The notes: generated by a model from the sequence alone, not told the origin. A stretch of DNA of 9,474 bases from Alphaproteobacteria bacterium (GCA_021776755.1 JAJFFI010000054.1:1-9474), one strand, 5' to 3'. Counted from the first letter of the stretch, positions 1 to 6,359 are shown. A program made the numbers and translations.

Positions 1-751
1 GCCCGAGGCTGCGGTCCCCTTCTTTCTTGAACTCGACGGCATCCGGCGCGTCGCGGTGGCCGAACTGGCGCCGGCCGTCGGCGCCGTCATTACCGGATCG
101 CTCCGCGCCGGCCTGGGCCACGGCAAACAGCCGCGCGCCTACAACAGCCTGCTCGCAATCGACCGCGCCGCCGGCATCGCCGCCCAGTACGACAAGCATC
201 ACCTGGTGCCGTTCGGCGAATACATCCCGTACCGCGAGTGGCTGAAGCCGCTTGGCCTCGAGAAAATTGCAGGCGGAACGGCTGACTATTCCAAGGGGCC
301 CGGACCCCGCACAGTCCGGGTGCCCGGGTTGCCGTTGATGAGCCCTCTGATCTGCTATGAGGTGATTTTTTCGGGGCAGGTTGCGCCAAAGCCGGTTCCC
401 GGTACCCCGCGTCCGGAATGGCTGCTCAATCTTACCAACGACGGCTGGTTCGGCCAGAGTACCGGCCCCTATCAGCATTTCGCCGCCGCACGGCTGCGGG
501 CCGTCGAGGAAGGGCTGCCGCTGGTCCGTGCTGCAAATACCGGGATCTCCGCCTTCATCGACCCTTTCGGCCGGGTCGTGCAGAAACTGGGTCTCGGCGA
601 ACGCGGTGTGCTCGACGGCGCGCTGCTGAAACCAATTGCGACCGCGACATTGTTTTCGCGCTATGGGCAGTGGACGCCGCTCTTCCTCGCTTTGCTCGCG
701 GGTCTGATCGGGCGATTTGCGGCCTACAAGCACTCCGCGCGGGCGCGCTGA
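1..751 (+). CDS. lnt: Apolipoprotein N-acyltransferase (Lnt), C-terminal part
   Basis: Partial gene, open at the left edge (frame begins at base 2; 249 residues visible of a family usually near 500). Lnt is an inner-membrane enzyme that moves an acyl chain from a phospholipid to the N-terminal cysteine of apolipoproteins, the last step of lipoprotein maturation. The visible part is the nitrilase-like catalytic domain. All three expected catalytic residues are present: Glu in PEAAVPFF (bases 5-7), Lys in YDKHHLVPFGEY (194-196) and Cys in PLICYEVIF (353-355). NLTNDGWFG and RAANTGISAFIDPFGRV are further family blocks. A hydrophobic segment near the C-terminus (PLFLALLAGLIG) fits the final transmembrane helix, followed by a basic tail. 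The stop is TGA 749-751, and no clear intrinsic terminator follows. The family call is secure; the N-terminal membrane half lies outside the window. Confidence 0.96.
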   Translation, partial: PEAAVPFFLELDGIRRVAVAELAPAVGAVITGSLRAGLGHGKQPRAYNSLLAIDRAAGIAAQYDKHHLVPFGEYIPYREWLKPLGLEKIAGGTADYSKGPGPRTVRVPGLPLMSPLICYEVIFSGQVAPKPVPGTPRPEWLLNLTNDGWFGQSTGPYQHFAAARLRAVEEGLPLVRAANTGISAFIDPFGRVVQKLGLGERGVLDGALLKPIATATLFSRYGQWTPLFLALLAGLIGRFAAYKHSARAR

Positions 752-861
752 TTTTCACGCGCGGAGGCTGCGCAGAGGAAACACAGGCATTTGCCGCCCA
801 CACGTGTTATTCTCGATGCAGAACCGTAACTTAACTTCCAAAATCCACACCTGCGGCGGAA

Positions 862-890
862 TTGTTTGTACACAAATACGAACATGCTAT
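862..890 (+). promoter_or_regulatory. Predicted promoter of the XRE regulator gene
   Basis: TTGTTT (862-867) and TGCTAT (885-890) are separated by 17 bp and fit a sigma70-type promoter. Three of six bases match the -35 consensus and three of six the -10 consensus. Transcription would begin near 897, about 35 nt before the ATG at 932. The surrounding stretch is AT-richer than the rest of the window, as expected for a promoter. This is pattern matching only. Confidence 0.45.
864..883. repeat. Imperfect inverted repeat inside the XRE promoter (possible operator)
   Basis: GTTTGTA (864-870) and TACGAAC (877-883) form an inverted repeat with one mismatch and a 6-bp spacer, lying between the predicted -35 and -10 boxes. 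The right half recurs as CACGAAC at 910-916 and TACGAAC at 943-949, each exactly 33 bp further on. The placement suits an operator, perhaps for autorepression by the XRE protein encoded just downstream, but that is inference. Confidence 0.35.
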
Positions 891-931
891 GGTGTGCATG
901 AGGTCAGTTCACGAACGAAAGTTGGAACAGG

Positions 932-1402
932 ATGAACCAAAGTACGAACCCGCCCAAGTACGGTCGGAAAGGCTCGCCCGACGGCAAGCCGCGCCCGGTT
1001 GACGTGCATGTTGGCAGCCGCGTCCGTTTGCGGCGGACGATGCTCGGCATGAGCCAGGAAAAACTCGGCAAGGCGATCAGTCTCACCTTCCAGCAGGTCC
1101 AGAAATACGAGCGCGGCGCCAATCGCATCGGCGCCAGCCGTCTGTTCGAGCTGAGCAAGGTGCTCGACGTGCCGGTGTCGTTTTTCTTCGATGATATGTC
1201 GGAGGATGTTTCCGAGAGCGGCGGGACCGCGGTGACGGGATTGGCAGAGGGCGGGGAGGGCTTCGAGTACGACCCGATGGCCAAGCGCGAAACGCTGGAA
1301 CTGGTGCGGGCGTACTACCGCATTCAGGATCCAAAGGTACGTAAACGCGTGTTCGAACTCGCCAAGGCGCTCGCCAAATCGGAATTGAAGGACAGCGCCT
1401 GA
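932..1402 (+). CDS. XRE-family helix-turn-helix transcriptional regulator
   Basis: A 156-residue DNA-binding protein. Residues ~1-25 are a polar, basic lead-in. Residues ~27-89 form a Cro/C1-type helix-turn-helix domain: VGSRVRLRRTMLGMSQEKLG gives helices 1-2, TFQQVQKYERGANRI the recognition helix and turn, and LFELSKVLDVPVSFFFDDM the closing helices. After an acidic, glycine-rich linker (~90-113), a C-terminal helical segment (KRETLELVRAYYRIQDPKVRKRVFELAKAL) probably mediates dimerisation. The architecture matches the alphaproteobacterial PhrR/PraR-like regulators. The gene stands between lnt and metK in many alphaproteobacteria, as far as I recall. The start is ATG 932; the ribosome-binding site is weak (GGAAC/AGG just upstream). 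Its targets cannot be read from the sequence; autoregulation through the repeats around 864-949 is a possibility. Family confident, biological role unknown. Confidence 0.9.
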   Translation: MNQSTNPPKYGRKGSPDGKPRPVDVHVGSRVRLRRTMLGMSQEKLGKAISLTFQQVQKYERGANRIGASRLFELSKVLDVPVSFFFDDMSEDVSESGGTAVTGLAEGGEGFEYDPMAKRETLELVRAYYRIQDPKVRKRVFELAKALAKSELKDSA

Positions 1403-1468
1403 GCCGGTCGGAATGCGTGCCGCGGCGCGGTCAACCCGCCGAACTCCCCGAAAACCCTTGACGGAAAA

Positions 1469-1493
1469 GGGTGGTCTTGCAACAAGACCGCCC
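1469..1493. repeat. 11-bp inverted repeat with CAA centre upstream of metK
   Basis: GGTCTTG (1473-1479) and CAAGACC (1483-1489) are perfect complements around a 3-nt CAA centre. In RNA the stem extends outward through one G-U pair to 11 bp (1469-1479 with 1483-1493). No T-run follows, so it is not an intrinsic terminator. It lies between a TTGACG -35-like box (1458-1463) and a weak -10, so it could equally be a DNA operator. Confidence 0.7.
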
Positions 1494-1545
1494 CGAACCG
1501 GCGGGCGTCCGCACGCGGCGCGAAACCACCGCTAAACGCAGAACG

Positions 1546-1551
1546 AGGGGG
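1546..1551 (+). promoter_or_regulatory. Ribosome-binding site supporting the GTG start of metK
   Basis: AGGGGG lies 5 nt before GTG 1557. It supports this GTG because the encoded [20 protein letters not shown] is the conserved MetK N-terminus and no ATG is available upstream in frame. Confidence 0.75.
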
Positions 1552-1556
1552 TCACC

Positions 1557-2750
1557 GTGGCCAGGTCGAATTATCTCTTCACCAGTGAATCCGTGTCCGA
1601 AGGCCATCCCGACAAGGTCTGCGACCGCATCTCGGATGCCATTGTCGATGCGTTCCTGACTGACGACCCGGAGTCCCGGGTCGCGGCCGAGACCCTGACC
1701 ACCACCACCCGGATTGTGATCGCCGGCGAGGTCCGGACCAAGGGTCCGCTGGTCGGCAAGAACGACAAGGTCGACAAAGACAGGATCGAGGACATCGCGC
1801 GCGCCGCGGTGAAAGACATCGGCTACGAGCAGGACGGTTTCCACTGGAAGAAGTCCAAGGTGAAGATCCACCTGCACGGCCAGTCCGAACATATTGCCCA
1901 GGGCGTTGACGCGAGCGGCAACAAGGACGAGGGCGCGGGCGATCAGGGCATCATGTTTGGCTACGCGTGCCGCGAGACCGATATTCTCATGCCGGCACCG
2001 ATCTTCCTGTCCCACGCGATCCTGCGCTCGCTCGCCGAGGCGCGTCATTCCGGCGCCGAGCCCGGTCTCGGTCCGGACTCGAAGAGCCAGGTCACGCTGC
2101 AGTACGAAAACGGCAAACCGGTGCGCGCAGCCTCGGTCGTGGTGTCGACCCAGCACGCCGAAGACCTCGACCAGGATGCGGTGATGGAAATCGTCCGCCC
2201 GCATGTCGAAAACGTCCTGCCCGATGGGTGGATGTGCCCGGACGACGAGTTCTATGTGAACCCGACGGGCAAGTTCGTGATCGGCGGTCCCGACGGCGAC
2301 GCCGGCCTCACCGGACGCAAGATTATCGTCGACACCTATGGCGGTGCCGCGCCCCACGGCGGCGGTGCTTTCTCGGGCAAGGATCCGACCAAGGTCGACC
2401 GTTCGGCGGCCTACGCCGCGCGCTATGTCGCCAAGAACGTGGTGGCCGGCGGGTTTGCCGAGCGCTGCACGCTGCAGCTGTCGTATGCGATCGGCGTCTC
2501 GAAGCCGCTCTCGATCTATGTCGACACTCACGGCACCGGCGAGGTTGATGAGGCCAAGCTCGAGAAGGCGATCGCCGAGGTGATGGACCTCAGCCCCCGC
2601 GGTATCCGCGAGCATCTCAAGCTCAACCGTCCGATCTATGCCCGGACGGCGGCCTACGGTCACTTCGGCCGCGAGGCCGAGGCCGATGGCGGCTTCTCGT
2701 GGGAGCGGGTCGATCTGGTCGATGACCTGAAGTCCGCACTCGGCGCCTGA
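1557..2750 (+). CDS. metK: S-adenosylmethionine synthase (methionine adenosyltransferase)
   Basis: A 397-residue cytosolic enzyme that makes S-adenosylmethionine from ATP and methionine, releasing phosphate and pyrophosphate. The length is close to the family norm (about 385-400). Diagnostic blocks are HPDK at residues 17-20 (ATP site), GAGDQG at 126-131 (the family signature, within [16 protein letters not shown]), [20 protein letters not shown], and the glycine-rich phosphate loop GGGAFSGKD at 268-276 followed by [12 protein letters not shown]. The C-terminal [10 protein letters not shown] block is intact, so the enzyme should be complete. Translation starts at GTG 1557, with AGGGGG 5 nt upstream. 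The preceding 154-nt leader may control expression. trmB, which consumes the product, follows after 31 nt and is probably cotranscribed. Nothing suggests horizontal transfer. Confidence 0.98.
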   Translation: MARSNYLFTSESVSEGHPDKVCDRISDAIVDAFLTDDPESRVAAETLTTTTRIVIAGEVRTKGPLVGKNDKVDKDRIEDIARAAVKDIGYEQDGFHWKKSKVKIHLHGQSEHIAQGVDASGNKDEGAGDQGIMFGYACRETDILMPAPIFLSHAILRSLAEARHSGAEPGLGPDSKSQVTLQYENGKPVRAASVVVSTQHAEDLDQDAVMEIVRPHVENVLPDGWMCPDDEFYVNPTGKFVIGGPDGDAGLTGRKIIVDTYGGAAPHGGGAFSGKDPTKVDRSAAYAARYVAKNVVAGGFAERCTLQLSYAIGVSKPLSIYVDTHGTGEVDEAKLEKAIAEVMDLSPRGIREHLKLNRPIYARTAAYGHFGREAEADGGFSWERVDLVDDLKSALGA

Positions 2751-2781
2751 ACGCCGAAGACCAAGCCTGAACGGAGGCGGC

Positions 2782-3489
2782 ATGCCCGCCGGCCGAAACA
2801 GTCCCGATGACGAGACGCCGCGGCACCGGTTCTACGGCCGACGTGTCGGCCGGAAACTGCGCCCGGCGCAGCAGCGCATGATCGACGAGTTCCTGCCCCG
2901 TCTTTCGGTGGACCCGGACACCGATTTTTCCGATCCTGCCGCGCTCTTCGATGTGCCGGTCTCGGCTGTCTGGATGGAGATCGGCTTCGGGGCGGGCGAG
3001 CATCTTGAGGCCCAGGCCAGGGCAAATCCGGGCATCGGTTTCATCGGTTGCGAGCCCTACATCAATGGTGTGGCGAGCCTGTTGTCGCGGATCGAGGACG
3101 CGCCGCCGAAGAACCTTCGGCTGCACATGGGCGATGCGCGCTACATTATCGATGCGCTGCCCGATGGATCGCTCGACCGGTTGTTCGTGTTGTTCCCCGA
3201 CCCCTGGCCGAAGACACGCCAGAACAAGCGGCGCATCTTCAGCATCGAGACCTTGCCGCACTTCGCCCGGGTGCTTGCGCCGGGCGCCGAACTGCGCGCC
3301 GCGACCGACGAAATGAGCTACGCCGCCTGGATGCTGGAGCATGCGCGCGCGGTGCCAGAACTGACCTGGCGCGCCCGGGCCCCCGGGGACTGGCGGCAGC
3401 CGCCTGGCGACTGGGTTCCGACCCGCTACGAGCAGAAGGCGCTCGAGGCCGGCAGCCGCTGCGTCTATTTCCGGTTCACGAAGAACTGA
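2782..3489 (+). CDS. trmB: tRNA (guanine-N7-)-methyltransferase TrmB
   Basis: A 235-residue SAM-dependent enzyme that methylates N7 of G46 in the variable loop of tRNAs; the length is typical (E. coli about 239). The N-terminal RFYGRRVGRKLRPAQQRMIDEFLP is the family's basic lead-in. EIGFGAGEHL at residues 66-75 is the glycine-rich SAM-binding motif. PDPWPK at 139-144, with the following RQNKRR, is the family signature. The C-terminal TRYEQKALEAGSRCVYFRF corresponds to the conserved TKYExKA region. The start is ATG 2782, with GGAGG at 2773-2777 only 4 nt before it. It lies 31 nt behind metK and is probably in the same transcript. A hairpin after the gene (3502-3532) lacks a T-run. Confidence 0.97.
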   Translation: MPAGRNSPDDETPRHRFYGRRVGRKLRPAQQRMIDEFLPRLSVDPDTDFSDPAALFDVPVSAVWMEIGFGAGEHLEAQARANPGIGFIGCEPYINGVASLLSRIEDAPPKNLRLHMGDARYIIDALPDGSLDRLFVLFPDPWPKTRQNKRRIFSIETLPHFARVLAPGAELRAATDEMSYAAWMLEHARAVPELTWRARAPGDWRQPPGDWVPTRYEQKALEAGSRCVYFRFTKN

Positions 3490-3501
3490 CGGGTACCTGG
3501 C

Positions 3502-3532
3502 CAAGGGCGGACCCGACCGCCACAGGCCCTTG
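3502..3532 (+). other. Hairpin downstream of trmB
   Basis: CAAGGGC (3502-3508) pairs perfectly with GCCCTTG (3526-3532). GGCGG/CCGCC (3506-3510 with 3517-3521) is an alternative inner stem. No T-run follows, so it is at best a 3'-end stabilising or Rho-related structure. Its right arm overlaps the predicted -35 box of the rimP promoter. Confidence 0.3.
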
Positions 3533-3557
3533 AAGTCCCGCGGAAATTGCGTATATT
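3530..3557 (+). promoter_or_regulatory. Predicted promoter of the rimP-nusA-infB operon
   Basis: TTGAAG (3530-3535) and TATATT (3552-3557) are separated by 16 bp: four of six bases match the -35 consensus and five of six the -10 consensus. Initiation is expected around 3564, giving a leader of roughly 110-130 nt before rimP. This is the strongest sigma70-type promoter I can see in the window, and it divides the metK-trmB group from the translation/transcription-factor operon. Confidence 0.6.
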
Positions 3558-3598
3558 CACGCCGAACATTCCCGATGACCTGACGATCTGGTCAAATC

Positions 3599-3628
3599 AA
3601 GGGTGGGCCGCGGCCCGCCTTTTTCTTT
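3599..3628 (+). terminator. Intrinsic terminator in the rimP leader (attenuator candidate)
   Basis: GGTGGGC (3602-3608) pairs with GCCCGCC (3613-3619), including one G-U pair, around a CGCG loop. The stem is followed at once by TTTTTCTTT (3620-3628), and AA at 3599-3600 can pair with the first Ts. It sits about 35 nt downstream of the predicted start site and upstream of every plausible rimP start, so it would end transcription before the operon unless overridden. A competing helix, TGGGCCGC (3604-3611) with GCGGCCCA (3633-3640), would exclude the terminator stem. Leader-terminator control of rimP/nusA operons is known in other bacteria, and E. coli NusA represses its own operon. Confidence 0.7.
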
Positions 3629-3690
3629 ATGGGCGGCCCAAAGGTGGCCCTCAAGAAATCCGGGAAAACGTATTGATCGACCTTGAGCGG

Positions 3691-4206
3691 GTGGAAACGG
3701 ACTTGAGCGACCGCGTTCTTGAGCAGCGGATTGCCGGACAGATCGAGCCGTCGCTGAAAGCGATGGGCTACGATCTCGTCCGCGTGCAACTGATGGGCGC
3801 GCGCACCGCGGTGCTGCAGATCATGGCCGACCGCATCGACGGCGAGACCATGACGGTCGAAGATTGCGCCGCGATCAGCCGCCACGTCTCGGCGCTGCTC
3901 GATGTCGAGGATCCGATCAGCGGCGCATACGACCTTGAGGTCAGCTCGCCCGGTATCGACCGCCCGCTGGTCAAGCTCGCCGACTTCGAGCGCTTCGCGG
4001 GATTCGAGGCCAAGGTCGAGACGACGGCGCCGATCGACGGCCGCCGCCGGTTCCGCGGCAAGGTGACCGGGGTGCAGGACAACGAAATCGAGATGACGCT
4101 GCTCGATGGTGCCGAGGTGCGGGTGCCATATGAGCGGATCGAAAAGGCAAAGCTGGTAATGACAGACGAATTGATCGCGGCCGTGACGGGAGAGTCGGCC
4201 GCCTAG
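3691..4206 (+). CDS. rimP: Ribosome maturation factor RimP
   Basis: RimP is a cytosolic factor needed for maturation of the 30S ribosomal subunit. The N-terminal domain is clear (RIAGQIEPSLKAMGYDLVRVQLMG). The family's best block, ISRHVSALLDVEDPISGAYDLEVSSPGIDRPL, follows, and then an SH3-like C-terminal domain (FRGKVTGVQDNEIEMTLLDGAEVRVPYERIEKAKLV). The open frame extends upstream to a TTG at 3547, but that lies before the predicted transcription start and would run through the terminator, so it is not the start. I chose GTG 3691 (171 residues, beginning METDLSDRV). TTG 3673 (177 residues) and TTG 3703 (167 residues) are also possible, and none has a strong ribosome-binding site. The stop is TAG 4204-4206. 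It is the first gene of the operon and is followed 78 nt later by nusA. Identity is secure, start uncertain. Confidence 0.93.
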   Translation: METDLSDRVLEQRIAGQIEPSLKAMGYDLVRVQLMGARTAVLQIMADRIDGETMTVEDCAAISRHVSALLDVEDPISGAYDLEVSSPGIDRPLVKLADFERFAGFEAKVETTAPIDGRRRFRGKVTGVQDNEIEMTLLDGAEVRVPYERIEKAKLVMTDELIAAVTGESAA

Positions 4207-4208
4207 GG

Positions 4209-4261
4209 ACAAGCGTTCCAACCGGAACTTGTAGAGACACCGGCCGGCAACATGCGGCTGG
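4209..4261 (+). other. Two hairpins in the rimP-nusA gap
   Basis: ACAA/TTGT plus GTTCC/GGAAC (4209-4232, loop AACC, 2-nt bulge) form a 9-bp stem. CCGGCCG (4240-4246) pairs with CGGCTGG (4255-4261) with one G-U pair and an 8-nt loop. Neither has a T-run. They may affect mRNA stability or processing between the two genes. The nusA ribosome-binding site (AGAAGG, 4271-4276) lies just outside them. Confidence 0.35.
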
Positions 4262-4284
4262 GACAGGAAGAGAAGGCATAATCG

Positions 4285-6351
4285 ATGGAAACTGCGGCAA
4301 TTTATCCGAGGCTCGAGCTCCTTCAGGTGGCCGATGCCGTCGCGCGCGAAAAGGGCATCGACCGCGAGGAAGTCCTCGAGGCGATGGAGCAGGCGATCCA
4401 GAAGGCGGGCCGGTCGAAATACGGCCACGAGCTCGACATTCGGGCCGAGATCAACCGCAAGAACGGTGAGATCCACCTCTATCGCTATCGCCAGGCCTGT
4501 GAGGTCGAGGAGATCGAGAACGATCAGGCGCAGCTGACGCTGGAAGAGGCGAAAGAGATCAAACCCGACATCGAGATGGGCGGGTTCATCATCGACGCGC
4601 TGCCGCCGATCGATTTCGGCCGCATCGCCGCACAAACCGCCAAGCAGGTCATCGTGCAGAAGGTGCGGGACGCCGAGCGCAAGCGCCAGTACGAGGAATA
4701 CAAGGACCGCGCCGGCGAGATCGTCACCGGTCTGGTCAAGCGCGTCGAGTTCGGCAACGTCATGGTGGACCTCGGCCGCGCCGAGTCAATCATGCGCCGC
4801 GAAGAGCTGATCCCGCGCGAAATGTTCCGCAACGGCGACCGGGTCCGCGCCTATATCTACGACGTCCGCGAGGAACCGCGCGGCCCCCAGATTTTCGTCT
4901 CGCGCACCCGGCCCGAATTCATGGCCAAGCTGTTCGCACAGGAAGTGCCGGAGATCTACGACGGCATCATCGAGATCCGAGCTGTTGCCCGTGACCCGGG
5001 CTCGCGCGCCAAGATCGCCGTCATCTCGAATGACAGCGGCATCGACCCTGTCGGCGCCTGCGTCGGTATGCGCGGCTCGCGCGTGCAGGCCGTGGTCAGC
5101 GAACTGCAGGGCGAGAAGATCGACATCATTCCCTGGTCGCAAGACACCGCGACCTTCGTCGTGAATGCGCTGGCGCCCGCCGAGGTGGGCAAGGTCGTGC
5201 TCGACGAGGAGAAGGGCGCGCTCGAGGTGATCGTGCCTGACGACCAGCTGTCGCTGGCGATCGGCCGGCGCGGGCAGAACGTGCGGCTCGCTTCGCATCT
5301 TTCGGGCTGGGACATCGACATCCTGACCGAGGAAGAGGAGAGCCAGCGCCGCCAGGAGGAGTTCCGTCTGCGCACCGAGCTCTTCATCGAGGCACTCGAC
5401 GTCGACGACGTGATCGCCCATCTGTTGGTCACCGAAGGTTTCGCCTCGGTCGAGGATGTGGCGTTCGTGCCGATCGACGATCTGGCCGACATCGAGGGCT
5501 TTGACGAGGAGATTGCCGAGGAACTGCGCGATCGTGCCCGCACCTATCTCGAGGAACGCGACGCGGCGCTGACCAACCGGCGCAAGGAACTTGGCGTGAC
5601 CGACGAGATGGCCGAGCTGCAGGGCATTTCACCGGCGATGGCCGTCATTCTCGGCGAGGCCGGCGTAATCAGCCGCGACGATCTAGCCGATCTGTCGAGC
5701 GACGAGCTGCGCGCTATTCTCGGTGCGGCCAACCAGCCGGAACCGCAGCCGGAACCCGAGCCCGAGCCTGAAGCCGAAGAGGCGCCCGAGCCGGAAGAGG
5801 CGCCGGAAGCTGAAACGGCCGAGGCCACGGAAGCTGAGGCGTCTGTGGAGACCGAAGACGCGGCGGAGGTTGAGGCCGAAACAGCTGCGGCCGAGACGCC
5901 TGCAGAAGGCACGGTCGAGACCGGGGACGCTGGTGAAGAGGGCGAAGTGGCCGCTGCCGGGGATGGCGATGCAGCCACTGCCGAAGGCGGCGATGCAGCC
6001 ACTGCCGAAGGCGGCGATGCGGAAGAGGCCACCGGTGACGAAGAGGCTCTTGAAGAAGAAGAGGAGCTCGCTCCGGCCCCGGTCCCCGTGGTGCGCAGCC
6101 GGCACGAGCCGATGCCGCATATCGAGATCGGCTCGGTCGACGACGTGGCCGAACTTGAGCACGACCAGATGCGCCGCCTGATGGCGCTGAGCGAGCTGAA
6201 TACCGAGGAAGCCAACGAGCTGATCATGACGGCCCGCGCGCACTGGTTCGACGATGAGCCGGAGCCCGAGGCGGCCGAAGACGGCGCCGAAGGCGAAGAA
6301 GGCGACGCGGAAGCTAAAGCGGCCGAGGCGCCCGAGAAGCAGGAGGCCTGA
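4285..6351 (+). CDS. nusA: Transcription termination/antitermination factor NusA, with extended acidic linker
   Basis: NusA binds RNA polymerase and nascent RNA and modulates pausing, intrinsic and Rho-dependent termination and antitermination. Domains in order: N-terminal polymerase-binding domain (~1-135); S1 domain (~143-205, AGEIVTGLVKRVEFGNVMVDLG); KH domains (~215-350), with DPVGACVGMRGSRV near 254-267 and IGRRGQN at 326-332; a helix-hairpin-helix acidic-repeat region (~372-425); a second one (~447-481, GISPAMAVILGEAGVISRDD); then an Ala/Glu/Pro-rich acidic linker (~486-595); a final helical module (~613-657, ending EEANELIMTARAHWF); and an acidic tail. At 688 residues it is far longer than E. 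coli NusA (495), mainly because of the linker, which includes an exact 24-bp tandem duplication at 5965-6012. The start is ATG 4285, with AGAAGG 8 nt upstream. ylxR follows after 8 nt. The known autoregulation of NusA in E. coli makes it a candidate to act on the rimP leader. Confidence 0.98.
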   Translation: METAAIYPRLELLQVADAVAREKGIDREEVLEAMEQAIQKAGRSKYGHELDIRAEINRKNGEIHLYRYRQACEVEEIENDQAQLTLEEAKEIKPDIEMGGFIIDALPPIDFGRIAAQTAKQVIVQKVRDAERKRQYEEYKDRAGEIVTGLVKRVEFGNVMVDLGRAESIMRREELIPREMFRNGDRVRAYIYDVREEPRGPQIFVSRTRPEFMAKLFAQEVPEIYDGIIEIRAVARDPGSRAKIAVISNDSGIDPVGACVGMRGSRVQAVVSELQGEKIDIIPWSQDTATFVVNALAPAEVGKVVLDEEKGALEVIVPDDQLSLAIGRRGQNVRLASHLSGWDIDILTEEEESQRRQEEFRLRTELFIEALDVDDVIAHLLVTEGFASVEDVAFVPIDDLADIEGFDEEIAEELRDRARTYLEERDAALTNRRKELGVTDEMAELQGISPAMAVILGEAGVISRDDLADLSSDELRAILGAANQPEPQPEPEPEPEAEEAPEPEEAPEAETAEATEAEASVETEDAAEVEAETAAAETPAEGTVETGDAGEEGEVAAAGDGDAATAEGGDAATAEGGDAEEATGDEEALEEEEELAPAPVPVVRSRHEPMPHIEIGSVDDVAELEHDQMRRLMALSELNTEEANELIMTARAHWFDDEPEPEAAEDGAEGEEGDAEAKAAEAPEKQEA
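5965..6020 (+). repeat. 24-bp perfect tandem repeat in the nusA linker
   Basis: Two identical 24-bp units (5965-5988 and 5989-6012) are followed by the first 8 bp of a third (6013-6020). They encode GDAATAEG twice in frame. Exact identity, including third codon positions, suggests recent duplication by slippage. A looser 18-bp periodicity (GAAGAGGCGCC at 5776-5786 and 5794-5804) occurs nearby in the same linker. Confidence 0.95.
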
Positions 6352-6359
6352 CCGACGGC

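Larger units (their letters stand above)
1403..1556 (+). promoter_or_regulatory. metK upstream region: candidate promoter/operator or structured RNA leader
   Basis: These 154 nt between the regulator and metK contain no convincing ORF. CTTGAC at 1457-1462 is a good alphaproteobacterial -35 match, but the -10 position 17 bp on (AACAAG, 1481-1486) is poor. An inverted repeat occupies 1469-1493. Alternative pairings use the same bases: ACCCTT (1454-1459) with AAGGGT (1467-1472), and GGTGGT (1470-1475) with ACCACC (1525-1530). Mutually exclusive helices of this kind occur in regulatory leaders, but GC-rich DNA also produces them by chance. I could not match the segment to the SAM riboswitch classes I know. 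Confidence 0.35.

Noticed and set aside
823..840. CtrA-type binding site around the TTAAC at 831-835
   Set aside because: Only one half-site is present; the TTAA-N7-TTAA spacing is not found.
1469..1500. Intrinsic terminator after the XRE gene
   Set aside because: The stem is strong, but it is followed by CCCCGAACCG rather than a T-run.
1454..1556. SAM-II or SAM/SAH riboswitch upstream of metK
   Set aside because: Only a lone GCTAAAC after a 6-bp helix resembles SAM-II; the GATTT-type loop and second GCTAAA are absent. The SAM/SAH core (AACGGCTTCCT paired to the ribosome-binding site) is also missing.
1431..2783. A 450-codon open frame on the minus strand opposite metK
   Set aside because: It lies antisense to an unmistakable MetK, shows no recognisable domain, and such long antisense frames are expected from GC-rich codon bias.
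3547..4206. RimP starting at TTG 3547 (219 residues)
   Set aside because: That codon lies between the -35 and -10 boxes of the predicted promoter, and the extension would read through the leader terminator with no RimP-like sequence.
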